The notes beneath the pieces were generated by a model that searched no databases, had not been told where the DNA came from, and saw only the letters and a program-made list of their open reading frames with translations. Of a DNA stretch of 64,000 nucleotides, positions 8,781 to 17,027 are shown piece after piece. The translations under genes and the position numbers were made by a program. Each line of letters opens with the position of its first letter. The stretch's first letter is position 1. This stretch comes from Paenibacillus arenilitoris. Lineage in GTDB: Bacteria > Bacillota > Bacilli > Paenibacillales > Paenibacillaceae. The stretch lies in assembly GCF_014705655.1 (NCBI RefSeq), contig NZ_JACXIY010000020.1, positions 84,984 through 148,983 of the forward strand, in the 5' to 3' direction.

Positions 8781-8857
8781 TAGGACCTACGTCATTCACT
8801 TCTCGAGGGATTAATCTCTCGCAACATAACTATGTCCTGAGTGAATCCTGGTTCCTA
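8781..8857 (-). promoter_or_regulatory. Inverted-repeat cluster in the speD leader (possible three-way junction RNA)
   Basis: Four nested complementary pairs are visible: TAGGA/TCCTA (8781-8785 with 8853-8857), ATTCACT/AGTGAAT (8794-8800 with 8840-8846), and inside that CGAGGGAT/ATCTCTCG (8804-8811 with 8814-8821, one G-U) and ACATA/TATGT (8824-8828 with 8831-8835). Together they would fold as a closed three-way junction 51 bp ahead of the speD ATG. The outermost pair overlaps the proposed -10 and may not be transcribed. I do not recognise it as a known riboswitch. It could instead be a DNA operator. Confidence 0.4.
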
Positions 8858-8882
8858 TTATTCTGTTCAACAATGTTTTCAA
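8855..8882 (-). promoter_or_regulatory. Candidate sigma-A promoter of speD
   Basis: Minus-strand TTGAAA (8877-8882), a 16-bp spacer and TAATAG (8855-8860). It would start transcription at the edge of the inverted-repeat cluster. The rest of the 283-bp gap up to 9013 shows only AT-rich sequence. Confidence 0.4.
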
Positions 8883-9013
8883 CGAGAATAAAAATAACAT
8901 CTATCCGTGATAATTGCAACCCTTTTTTTTCGCGAGGTGCGATTTGGCATTTCCGCCGCAGTCCCGTATACAATGTATGAGCATACGGCTTATCCCGCAA
9001 CGCTTTTTTCCGG

Positions 9014-9697
9014 TCAGCCCGCCATATTATTTTTCGTGTCCGATTCGCTGAATACCGAGATATGATCCACTTTGCCGGTCGACTCCGGGATAACGAATTT
9101 CAATTGGAATTGCTCGTTGATCTCGTAGGCGTATATGTCGTCCGAGCCGTTAACCGTTTCCTTGTCGGCCTTGCCGAGAGCCGCTTCGATATCCTTCAGC
9201 GTAATCGAATGAAGCTCGTCCGCATAAGCTCTTATATCGAAGACGATCATCCCCTTGTTGTACCCGAAGGTAATGCCTTTCTTCTCGTAAGCCGCATAAA
9301 TGCCCTTGCCGGCCGTTTCGTTCGTGTCCGGCTTGCCCCATGCCTTCTCGATCTCGTCGAAGAGGGCCGTATGAGCGGCATATTCGCAGCCCGGAACCTT
9401 GCCTTTCTTCGCCAACTCGACGAGCTCGCCGATCGTCACGGCGCCCTCGGAGGGCACTTCGCCGCCGTTGCCCGTATCGCTGCCCGGCGTATCAAGCCCG
9501 CCCGAGGGCTCGTCTGCAGGCGGCGCGCTAGGCTCCCCGCTTGGCTCGATGCTTGGCTCGATGCTCGGTTCGGTGCTGGGCGCTTCCGATGCAGGCGGCT
9601 GGACGTTCGGCTCGTCGCCGCTGCACGCGCCTAGTGATAAGGCGAGCGCGAAGATAATGCCCGCCGCGAATGGTTTGAATCGTCTCGATTGTTTCAT
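9014..9697 (-). CDS. Putative lipoprotein with DUF4309/YjgB-like domain
   Basis: A 227-residue exported protein of unknown function. It has a type II signal peptide: basic MKQSRRFKP, a hydrophobic core, and lipobox LSLGAC with the lipidated cysteine at about 25. Residues 30-80 are a Pro/Ser/Glu linker containing EPSIEPSIEPSGEPS repeats. From about 85 the chain looks like the DUF4309 domain of B. subtilis YjgB (IGELVELAKKGKVPGCEYAA, later GITFGYNKGMIVFDIR). The ATG at 9697 was chosen over an in-frame GTG three codons upstream, because that GTG overlaps the AGGAG ribosome site. The 5' region carries the dispersed repeat at 9755-9840. Confidence 0.75.
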   Translation of the reverse strand: MKQSRRFKPFAAGIIFALALSLGACSGDEPNVQPPASEAPSTEPSIEPSIEPSGEPSAPPADEPSGGLDTPGSDTGNGGEVPSEGAVTIGELVELAKKGKVPGCEYAAHTALFDEIEKAWGKPDTNETAGKGIYAAYEKKGITFGYNKGMIVFDIRAYADELHSITLKDIEAALGKADKETVNGSDDIYAYEINEQFQLKFVIPESTGKVDHISVFSESDTKNNMAG

Positions 9698-9754
9698 TTC
9701 GTTCACTCCTGTCTGTCTGGTACGGTAGTCGTTACCTACAGGTGTAACCGGCTG

Positions 9755-9840
9755 GCGCCGTCCTTTGGAGGCATACGCTCGTTTCGCGATGAAATATAAG
9801 CTAATTTATAAGTGCAAAGCTTATAACTGCTTATATTTTA
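9755..9840. repeat. Dispersed hairpin element, copy A
   Basis: About 86 bp that recur with roughly 80-85% identity at 58640-58725 in the same orientation. The shared core contains GCCGTCCTTTGG, GATGAAATATAAGC and TATAAGTGCAAA. The right half is a nested inverted repeat: outer arms AAATATAAGC (9792-9801) and GCTTATATTT (9829-9838), inner arms TTATAAG (9806-9812) and CTTATAA (9820-9826). On the minus strand it lies 58 bp ahead of the lipoprotein start and downstream of the terminator at 9911-9940. No coding potential was seen. Confidence 0.8.
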
Positions 9841-9910
9841 AAAACCGCTCTCTATTACTAACCGCTTCGCGCTTCGATTTGTTGCAGCTCTCGGCCATGA
9901 AAAAAATGAG

Positions 9911-9940
9911 AAAAAAAGAGGAGCCGCTTCAAGCAGCTCC
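9911..9940 (-). terminator. Terminator of the gene at 9958-10548
   Basis: Minus-strand stem GGAGC...GCTCC (9920-9940) with an inner GCTT/AAGC pairing, followed by CTCTTTTTTT. Confidence 0.75.
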
Positions 9941-9957
9941 CCGATTTATAAAATTCG

Positions 9958-10548
9958 TTACGCCTCGAGTATGAATAATTTCCGCGTTAACTCCGTTAAA
10001 CGCTCGTCGATTTTGACGATTTCGGCGGCTTCGCCCGCTTGGTTGCGCAGGTCGAGCAGCTCGTTGACCGCGCTGTTGATCAGGTCGATCTCCCGCTCGA
10101 TCAGCCGGCTTCGGAATACCCGCTCCAGCTGTCCGCGCGTATCCTTGAACTCGAATACGATGCGGTCGCCCGATTGGGAGCTTTCGACGATTTTTTCGAC
10201 GGTGCCGTTCCTATAATGATAAATCATCGTATAATGGCTGTAGATTCGGTTGACGATCGCGCTGCCGCGGAAAGCCGACACCGCTTTGCGCATGGCATTG
10301 GTAAGTCTTGGCCCAACAAGACGGCAAGAAAGTACGCATACATAATAGTCTTTTTGACGTTCGAATGTCAGTCGGACTTCTTCCCTCCCTGCTACGTCTT
10401 CGAGAACGAGCTCCTGGTTTCCATTGTCGAGCACAAGCACCTCTAGGCGCAATTGCTGCTCTTCGAACAATCGGATAAACTTCGCCATCTCTTCATTCGT
10501 CAATTGCAGTTTGGCATTTACATACTCCGTGGCTAGCCGCTTAGCCAT
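9958..10548 (-). CDS. Conserved hypothetical protein
   Basis: A 196-residue cytoplasmic-looking protein that I do not recognise. Start at ATG 10548 (MAKRLATEYVNAKLQL), set by GAGGAGATTTTTT just upstream; the in-frame extension lacks a ribosome site. There is no signal peptide or membrane segment. The N-terminal half is mixed alpha/beta (RLEVLVLDNGNQELVLEDV, then EVRLTFERQKDYYVCVLSCRL). The C-terminal 60 residues are predicted helical, with regular heptads (REIDLINSAVNELLDLRNQA), suggesting a coiled coil. It has its own terminator and is not co-directionally tight with ysxC (193-bp gap). Confidence 0.7.
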   Translation of the reverse strand: MAKRLATEYVNAKLQLTNEEMAKFIRLFEEQQLRLEVLVLDNGNQELVLEDVAGREEVRLTFERQKDYYVCVLSCRLVGPRLTNAMRKAVSAFRGSAIVNRIYSHYTMIYHYRNGTVEKIVESSQSGDRIVFEFKDTRGQLERVFRSRLIEREIDLINSAVNELLDLRNQAGEAAEIVKIDERLTELTRKLFILEA

Positions 10549-10741
10549 AAAAAATCTCCTCAATTCTTTGAACTTGCATGCTTTGGTCTTAAGTATATTA
10601 TACGTGATCAAAGCTTTTTATTCCTGCCGTCCAGCGCCGATATTTACGCATATTCCACAAAAAAACGGAGGAATTCACGAGGAAGGGCGACTTTTTCGCT
10701 ATATCCTCTGCTTTATATAAGAACTTGCCCGGCATGCTCCC

Positions 10742-11329
10742 TTATGTGGCAATCGCTTCCGAAATGACCTCCCAGAGCCGTTCGCGCCCGAGCCCGGATT
10801 CCGACGAGAACAGCACTACGGAATCGCGCGGGTCCGCTTCCAGCGTCGTTTTGATCATTTTGATATGCTTGTCCCATTTCGATCTCGGAATTTTGTCCGC
10901 TTTCGTGGCGACGATGCACGTCGGAATTTCATAATGCTTCAGCCAGTGGTACATTTGCTGGTCCTGCTTCGACGGCTCGTGCCGGATGTCGATGACGAGC
11001 AGCTGCAGCTTCAGCTGCTCCCGTTCGCGGATGTACCGCTCGATCATTTCGCCGAATTGCTCGCGCTGCGTCTTCGATACTTTGGCGTAGCCGTAGCCGG
11101 GAAAATCGACGAGATAGACGAAATCATTGACCCTATAGTAGTTAAGCTGCTGGGTTTTGCCCGGCTGCGAGCTCGTCCTCGCCAAGTTCTTGCGGAGGAT
11201 GAGCTTGTTGATGAGCGACGATTTCCCGACGTTCGAACGCCCTGCCAGAGCGATCTCTGGCAAGGCGTCTTCAGGGTATTGATGAGGTTTGACCGCACTG
11301 ACGACAAACTGCGCATCTGTTATTTTCAT
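10742..11329 (-). CDS. ysxC: Ribosome biogenesis GTP-binding protein YsxC/EngB
   Basis: An essential GTPase for 50S subunit assembly. It has 195 residues, the usual length. G1 is GRSNVGKS at 30-37, G3 is DFPGYG near 75, G4 is ATKADK near 140, and the G2 threonine lies in TSQPGKTQ. The ATG overlaps the lon stop as ATGA, giving tight coupling. The lonA-ysxC pairing is the standard Bacillales order. Confidence 0.96.
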   Translation of the reverse strand: MKITDAQFVVSAVKPHQYPEDALPEIALAGRSNVGKSSLINKLILRKNLARTSSQPGKTQQLNYYRVNDFVYLVDFPGYGYAKVSKTQREQFGEMIERYIREREQLKLQLLVIDIRHEPSKQDQQMYHWLKHYEIPTCIVATKADKIPRSKWDKHIKMIKTTLEADPRDSVVLFSSESGLGRERLWEVISEAIAT

Positions 11330-13695
11330 AAAATCGGTGTACCTGCCTTCTCTTCCGTTTGAACCGGAATGAGCGCATGCGAGAGCACTTCATCCATCTG
11401 GCTGACAGGAATAAATTGCATATCATTGCGTACGCTGTCGGGAATATCCCTTAAGTCCCGTTCGTTGTCTTTGGGCAACAGCACCTTGCGGATGCCGGCG
11501 CGGTGCGCGGCAAGCGACTTCTCCTTCAGCCCGCCGATCGGAAGAACGCGTCCCCTCAACGTAATTTCACCTGTCATCGCGACTTCCTTGGATACGAAGC
11601 GGCCGGTGAGGGCCGAAATAAGAGCCGTTGCGATCGTAATGCCGGCGGACGGCCCATCCTTCGGAATCGCCCCTTCCGGTATATGAATATGGATATCGTT
11701 CTTCTCGTGGAAGCTTGGATCGATCCCGAGCTCGACCGCCTTGGAGCGCGTATAGCTGAACGCCGCCTGCGCGGATTCCTTCATGACGTCGCCGAGCTTG
11801 CCGGTTAACGTGAGCTTGCCGCCCCCTGGCATGACCGTCACCTCGATCACGAGCGTGTCCCCGCCGACCTCCGTCCAGGCGAGGCCCGTAACGGCGCCGA
11901 CCTGGTTCTCGCTCTCCGCCAGACCGTACCGGAACTTCGCGGGTCCAAGCCATTCCTTGAGCAGCTCGCTTCTCACTTCGAGCGTCTCCCGCGTTCCCTC
12001 CTGCTCCTGCGAGACGAAATGCTTCGCCGCCTTCCGGCATACGGCCGCGATCTGCTGCTCCAGATTGCGCACCCCCGATTCGCGCGTATATTCCCGGATG
12101 AGCTGCAGCAGCACATCCTCCGACAGGGTCAGCTGCTCCTCCTCGAGGCCGTGCTCCTTCTTCTGCTTGGGCAGCAAATACCGCGTGCCGATCTGCAGCT
12201 TCTCGAGCTCCGTATAGCCCGGTATATAGAGCACCTCCATCCGGTCCAGCAGCGGGCGCGGTATGTTGTGCAGCGCGTTCGCCGTCGTGACGAACATGAC
12301 GTTCGACAAGTCGAACGGCACCTCGACGAAATGGTCGCTGAACGTGCCGTTCTGCTCCGGATCAAGCACCTCCAGCAGCGCCGACGCGGGATCGCCGCGG
12401 AAATCCATCGCCATCTTGTCGATTTCGTCGAGCAGGAACACCGGATTGGAGGAGCCCGCCGTCTTCATCCCTTGGATGATTCGGCCCGGCATCGCGCCAA
12501 CGTAGGTGCGGCGGTGTCCGCGAATTTCGGCTTCGTCGCGCACGCCGCCGAGCGAAATCCGCACGAACTTGCGGCCGAGCGACCTCGCGATCGAGCGCGC
12601 CAGCGACGTCTTGCCGACGCCGGGAGGTCCGACCAGGCAAAGTATCGGTCCTTTGAGTCTCTTCACGAGCTGCTGCACGGCCAAATATTCCAGCACCCGC
12701 TCCTTCGGCTTCTCGAGCCCGTAATGATCCTCGTCCAGAACCGCTTCCGCTTTGGCGATGCTCAGGTCGTCCTCGGTCTGCTTGCTCCAGGGAAGCGACA
12801 GCAGCCAGTCGATGTAATTGCGGATGACGCCGCCTTCCGCCGACGTGGACGGCATCTTCTCGAGCCGATCGATTTCTTTCTCGATCTTCTCCTTCACCGC
12901 CGATGGCACGCCGGATTCGGCCAGCTGGCCGCGAAGCTCCTCGATCTCGCCGGCGCGCCCTTCCTTCTCGCCGAGCTCCTTCTGGATCGCCTTCATTTGC
13001 TCGCGCAAATAATATTCCTTCTGCGTCTTCTCCATCTGTTTCTTGACGCGCTGGTTAATCTTGCGCTCGAGCTCGAGCACTTCCCGCTCGTTGTTCAGGA
13101 TGTCGAGCAGCTTCTCGAGCCGCTCGCCGACGTCGATCGTCTCGAGAATGTCCTGCTTATCCTTGATTTTGAGGGACAGATGGCTCGTAATGACGTCGGC
13201 CAGCCGGCCCGGCTCGTCGATGTCCGACACGGCGGCGAGCGTCTCCGGCGTCACCTTCTTGGACAGCGAAATATAATGCTCGAATTGATTCAGAACGGAG
13301 CGCATGAGCGCGTCTACTTCCGGATCATCCGTTTCCTGCTCGGGCAGTTCCTTCACCGATACCTCGTAAAAGTCGTCGTTAGGCAAATAATCAACGACCT
13401 CCGCGCGGACGACGCCTTCCACCAATACGCGGATCGTGCCGTTCGGAAGCTTCAGCATTTGCCTGACCTTCGCGATGGTGCCGACCTTATAAATATCTTC
13501 CCGGGTCGGCTCCTCAATGTTCACCTCGGATTGCGAACAAAGCAATATCATATGATCCTCGACCATCGAGCGCTCAAGCGCCCGCACCGATTTATCCCTG
13601 CCCACATCGAGGTGCAGCACCATGCTGGGATAAACGAGCAGCCCTCTCAGCGGTAGCAGGGGCAGCCGACGAACCTTCGATTTACCAGGTCCCAC
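11326..13695 (-). CDS. lon: ATP-dependent protease La (LonA)
   Basis: Cytoplasmic AAA+ serine protease degrading misfolded and regulatory proteins. It has 789 residues. The LON substrate domain covers about 10-210 (PLLPLRGLLVYPSMVLHL), a coiled coil about 190-280, Walker A GPPGVGKT at 356-363, and Walker B LLDEIDKM near 420. The protease domain has catalytic S683 (PKDGPSAG) and K726 (GGLKEK). It starts with GTG at 13695, with GGAGG 7 bases upstream. It sits 37 bp downstream of lonB and overlaps ysxC. Confidence 0.97.
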   Translation of the reverse strand: MGPGKSKVRRLPLLPLRGLLVYPSMVLHLDVGRDKSVRALERSMVEDHMILLCSQSEVNIEEPTREDIYKVGTIAKVRQMLKLPNGTIRVLVEGVVRAEVVDYLPNDDFYEVSVKELPEQETDDPEVDALMRSVLNQFEHYISLSKKVTPETLAAVSDIDEPGRLADVITSHLSLKIKDKQDILETIDVGERLEKLLDILNNEREVLELERKINQRVKKQMEKTQKEYYLREQMKAIQKELGEKEGRAGEIEELRGQLAESGVPSAVKEKIEKEIDRLEKMPSTSAEGGVIRNYIDWLLSLPWSKQTEDDLSIAKAEAVLDEDHYGLEKPKERVLEYLAVQQLVKRLKGPILCLVGPPGVGKTSLARSIARSLGRKFVRISLGGVRDEAEIRGHRRTYVGAMPGRIIQGMKTAGSSNPVFLLDEIDKMAMDFRGDPASALLEVLDPEQNGTFSDHFVEVPFDLSNVMFVTTANALHNIPRPLLDRMEVLYIPGYTELEKLQIGTRYLLPKQKKEHGLEEEQLTLSEDVLLQLIREYTRESGVRNLEQQIAAVCRKAAKHFVSQEQEGTRETLEVRSELLKEWLGPAKFRYGLAESENQVGAVTGLAWTEVGGDTLVIEVTVMPGGGKLTLTGKLGDVMKESAQAAFSYTRSKAVELGIDPSFHEKNDIHIHIPEGAIPKDGPSAGITIATALISALTGRFVSKEVAMTGEITLRGRVLPIGGLKEKSLAAHRAGIRKVLLPKDNERDLRDIPDSVRNDMQFIPVSQMDEVLSHALIPVQTEEKAGTPIL

Positions 13696-13732
13696 ACCAG
13701 CACCTCCATTTAGTAACGTCTATCCCATTTTA

Positions 13733-15436
13733 TCATTCTACGGAATCCGCCTGCAAATAGGTAACGCTCGGCGCGATAAACCGCTCGTTGCCGACCGGCG
13801 CGTCCACTTGGTCCGCCATGACGCCGGCTTCCGGAAAGACGTGGCCGAACGCCTCCTCGATCCTTTCGACCGGAATCACCTCAAGCCCTTCAAGATCCGC
13901 GAATATGGCCTGCCAATTCTCCCTCGGAATGATGACCCGCTTCGCTCCCGCCTGGAACGCGGCTTCGACCTTGGCGAGCACGCCGCCGACGGGCTTCACG
14001 TTCCCGTGAATGCCGACTTCGCCGGTCATCGCCAGCTTATTGTCGATCGGCAGTCCTTTGATGGCCGAAGCAATCGCCGTCGCCATCGCGACGCCGGCGG
14101 ACGGTCCGTCGATCGGCGTTCCGCCGGGAAAGTTAATATGCAGGTCGAAGTCCTGCGGGTTCATGCCGATGCGGCGAAGAACGGTAAGCACGTTCTCGAC
14201 CGAGCCCTTCGCCATGCTCTTCCGCCTGAGCGTCCGGGAGCCGCCGCCAAGCTCTTCCTCGTCGACGACACCGGTAATGGTGAAGTGCCCGCTTCCCGCG
14301 CCCGCCGGGATGGCGCTGACCTCGATCTCGAGCAGCGTCCCCATGTTCGGCCCGTACACGGCCAGGCCGTTCACGAAGCCGACCTGCGGCGCCTCCGGCA
14401 CCTTGCGGTCGGGCCGCGGCGGGATTTGGCTGCTGTTGACGACCCACTCGATGTCGGCGGCCGATATGCTCTCGCGCTTCTCCGACAAAGCGACGCCGGC
14501 GGCCAGCTGAATGACGTTCACCGCCTCCCGACCGTTCGTCGCGTATTTCTTGACGACGTCGATCGCTTCCGGACACGGCGCGAAGCCGATCTTCTTCACC
14601 GCGTTCTCCGCGACCAGGCCGATCTCTTCGGCAAGCAGCGGGCGGAAGAACACTTCCATGCAGCGGGAACGGATGGCCGGCGGAATTTCTTGCGGCGAGC
14701 GCGTCGTCGCGCCGACGAGCCGGAAGTCCGCGGGCAAGCCGTTCTGGAAAATATCGTGAATGTAAACCGGGATATTCGCATCCTCCGAATTGTAATAAGC
14801 GCTCTCCAGGAACACTTTGCGGTCTTCGAGCACTTTTAACAATTTATTCATTTGAACCGGATGCAATTCACCGATTTCGTCGATGAACAAAATACCGCCA
14901 TGCGCTTTCGTCACGGCGCCCGGCTTCGGCTGCGGAATGCCGGCGACGCCCATCGCGCCGGCGCCTTGATAAATCGGGTCGTGGACCGAACCGATGAGCG
15001 GGTCGGCAATGCCCCTCTCGTCGAAGCGGGCCGTGGTCGCGTCGATCTCCGTAAATTTGGCGTCCGGCAAAAACGGGGACGAGGGGTTCTTCTTCGCTTC
15101 CTCGAGCACGACGCGCGCGGCAGCCGTCTTGCCGACCCCGGGCGGCCCGTATATGATGACATGCTGCGGATTCGCGCTGCACAGCGCAGCCTTGAGGGCG
15201 CGAAGCCCGTCACGCTGCCCTACGATATCCTGCATCGCCTGCGGCCTCGTTTTCTCCGCAAGCGGCTTCGTCAGCGATACCGACCGCAGCTTGCGCAGCT
15301 TATCCATTTCCTTGCGCGATTCCCGGTCGACCGCTGAGCGGTTCGTCTTCTGGTTGCGCAGCAAATTCCAGAAATACAAGCCGATCACGACGGCGAAAAA
15401 GACTTGAATCAACATCAAAACAACACTCAAACTCAT
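13733..15436 (-). CDS. lonB: ATP-dependent protease LonB (sporulation-type)
   Basis: A 567-residue membrane-anchored Lon paralogue. The start is ATG 15436 (MSLSVVLMLIQVFF), with AGGAG 10 bases upstream. One N-terminal transmembrane helix (about 3-22) is followed by a short basic region. Walker A is YGPPGVGKTAAA near 95, the sensor region contains LVGATTRSPQEIPPAIRSRC, and the C-terminal Lon protease domain has the nucleophile in IDGPSAGVAMAT and the lysine in KPVGGVLAKVEAA. There is no LON N-domain, as expected. In B. subtilis lonB is transcribed in the forespore by sigma F; a matching candidate promoter is at 15478-15506. Confidence 0.94.
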   Translation of the reverse strand: MSLSVVLMLIQVFFAVVIGLYFWNLLRNQKTNRSAVDRESRKEMDKLRKLRSVSLTKPLAEKTRPQAMQDIVGQRDGLRALKAALCSANPQHVIIYGPPGVGKTAAARVVLEEAKKNPSSPFLPDAKFTEIDATTARFDERGIADPLIGSVHDPIYQGAGAMGVAGIPQPKPGAVTKAHGGILFIDEIGELHPVQMNKLLKVLEDRKVFLESAYYNSEDANIPVYIHDIFQNGLPADFRLVGATTRSPQEIPPAIRSRCMEVFFRPLLAEEIGLVAENAVKKIGFAPCPEAIDVVKKYATNGREAVNVIQLAAGVALSEKRESISAADIEWVVNSSQIPPRPDRKVPEAPQVGFVNGLAVYGPNMGTLLEIEVSAIPAGAGSGHFTITGVVDEEELGGGSRTLRRKSMAKGSVENVLTVLRRIGMNPQDFDLHINFPGGTPIDGPSAGVAMATAIASAIKGLPIDNKLAMTGEVGIHGNVKPVGGVLAKVEAAFQAGAKRVIIPRENWQAIFADLEGLEVIPVERIEEAFGHVFPEAGVMADQVDAPVGNERFIAPSVTYLQADSVE

Positions 15437-15477
15437 AACCAATCCACTCCTCTCGGGGCACAATCTACATAATTGGT

Positions 15478-15506
15478 AGTATTGCCCCTTGGAAGAGGGA
15501 ATAACC
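15478..15506 (-). promoter_or_regulatory. Candidate sigma-F-type promoter of lonB
   Basis: On the minus strand GGTTAT (15501-15506) and GGCAATACT (15478-15486) are 14 bp apart and fit the loose forespore pattern G(C/T)ATA - 15 bp - GGnnAnAnT. The -10 ends about 40 bp ahead of the lonB ATG. Confidence 0.3.
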
Positions 15507-15534
15507 GCCTTCGCGATTTTTTTCCGAATACGCG

Positions 15535-15780
15535 TTATTCTGGCAGAAATCCCGCGAAAGCCAGCCACCTGCCGGCGGGCCCGATAACCCCTTCCAGCAG
15601 CGTAACCGGCGTCACCGGCGGCCAATCGAATGTCGTAGAGGCGAATAAGTAGGCCGACCATAGAATCATGGCCGCATACATCCCGTATTCCCGCTTATGC
15701 CCCCGTTTCGCAATGAGTTTGAAGCCTAACCATAGCAGCGTTACGAGCACCGCCGCTCCGATGACCGCCTGGATATCCAA
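15535..15780 (-). CDS. Small membrane protein closing the ger operon
   Basis: A protein of about 81 residues with two hydrophobic segments (AVIGAAVLVTLLWLGFKLI, and YGMYAAMILWSAYLFA) separated by a basic loop (AKRGHKRE). I do not recognise a named family. The start is taken as TTG 15780 because AGAAGGAGG sits 8 bases upstream. An ATG at 15801 overlaps the gerC-like stop and would add seven arginine-rich residues, but it would bury the ribosome site. Its place directly behind the AC gene suggests an accessory membrane part of the receptor, like the small extra subunits known for some ger operons. That is inference. Confidence 0.6.
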   Translation of the reverse strand: MDIQAVIGAAVLVTLLWLGFKLIAKRGHKREYGMYAAMILWSAYLFASTTFDWPPVTPVTLLEGVIGPAGRWLAFAGFLPE

Positions 15781-15797
15781 CCGTACCCTCCTCCTTC

Positions 15798-17027
15798 TCA
15801 TTTTTTCCCTTCTTTCAGCCGCTCGACCTGAATCGGCTCTTTGCTTAAGCCGACATTCGTCAGCGTAACGTCGGCCGCGATCTCGACTTGGATGTTCGCA
15901 AACACGCTGTCCCAGTCCTTCTTCCACTTGCGCCATTGCTTGCGGTATTTGCGGTGGGCCAAGTCGGCGAACCCGACGGCATCGGTCTTCAGCCTCCGCA
16001 CCGCCTTCCACCCGGAATCCGCGAGCTTGACGATCTCCTTCTCCGCCGCCTGCTCCAGCGCCGCGACCGTTGCCGGGTCGTTCAGATCCTTTATTCCGCA
16101 ATCGATCTGCGTGAGCGAGCCGCTTGCTTTGATCTGCACCTTCACGGACAGCTTGCCGTCCCGGATGGCCGGCTTCAATTCCGTCGTCGAGCTGCCGATG
16201 GAGACGGATGCTTGTTTGGATGGGTCATCCGGACAAGCCGGTGCAATCATCGTCATATCCACCGTATTTCGGATGAATGCCACGCCGAGCCCTTCCTGCC
16301 GGGATAACCAGCCGACCATTTTATCTTTATTGATGACGGCGATCCGGCCGAGCCTCAGTTTCGACGGCAGCGTCGTTTTCTCGAAAGCCTTGAGCGAGTC
16401 CGTCTCCGTTTTCCCGGACAAATACACTTCCGGCAGCAGCGCGCCGGCCGAATCGCTGGACAAGCTCATCGCGAGTTCGTACAATTTCACCTCGGGCAGC
16501 GTCGACAAGTATTTTTCCTCCATGTTGTTGATTTCCCGGATGCCGTTGCCGGGTATCCGTTCGATCTGCATCATTTGCTCCAATACTTTGCGGGCGTTGC
16601 CCCGCGTGATCAGCACGTCGACCGTTTCCCTCGCGTCCGGATTCCGCAAGTACACGTCGAGAATCGGATCGAGTCCGCGCCTTGCCGTTTCTTCGCTGAT
16701 GACGATGATGCGGTTGTGGGCAAAATACAGCTTGCGCGGGCTTTCCAAATAGCTGCGCGAGTTGGCCTCCCGGATTGACTTCCCTTTCGTTGAATAGACG
16801 ATAACCGGCGCGGAGGAGGATCCCGCGCCCATAATGCCGATGCCCGACGAGATCGTGGACGGGATGACGACCTGGAAGGATACGACCCAATCCTCGCCGT
16901 CCCTGTCGACCGACGTCGCCGACGTAATGGCCAGCTCGTTCAATTCGATGCGGTCCCAGCAGCCCGTCAGCAGGAGTGCGAAAAAGGCTAGAACGACGGC
17001 GGATCGGGCAGTCTTCACGGCCGTCAT
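15798..17027 (-). CDS. Germinant receptor subunit C (Ger(x)C lipoprotein)
   Basis: The lipoprotein subunit of a spore inner-membrane germinant receptor. It has 409 residues. The signal peptide ends in lipobox LLLTGCWDR with the lipidated C23, and the family signature CWDRIELNELAI follows. The N-terminal GerAC domain covers about 25-200; the C-terminal domain runs to about 390 and ends QVEIAADVTLTNVGLSKEP. Its start overlaps the upstream permease stop by 4 bp (ATGA). Expression in the forespore under sigma G is the family norm. The germinant cannot be inferred. Confidence 0.93.
   Translation of the reverse strand: MTAVKTARSAVVLAFFALLLTGCWDRIELNELAITSATSVDRDGEDWVVSFQVVIPSTISSGIGIMGAGSSSAPVIVYSTKGKSIREANSRSYLESPRKLYFAHNRIIVISEETARRGLDPILDVYLRNPDARETVDVLITRGNARKVLEQMMQIERIPGNGIREINNMEEKYLSTLPEVKLYELAMSLSSDSAGALLPEVYLSGKTETDSLKAFEKTTLPSKLRLGRIAVINKDKMVGWLSRQEGLGVAFIRNTVDMTMIAPACPDDPSKQASVSIGSSTTELKPAIRDGKLSVKVQIKASGSLTQIDCGIKDLNDPATVAALEQAAEKEIVKLADSGWKAVRRLKTDAVGFADLAHRKYRKQWRKWKKDWDSVFANIQVEIAADVTLTNVGLSKEPIQVERLKEGKK

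Noticed and set aside
12019..13656. Long open frame antisense to lon, and many similar antisense frames over other genes
   Set aside because: GC-rich third codon positions leave few stops on the opposite strand. These frames have arginine-rich, low-complexity products and no ribosome sites, while the sense genes are unmistakable.
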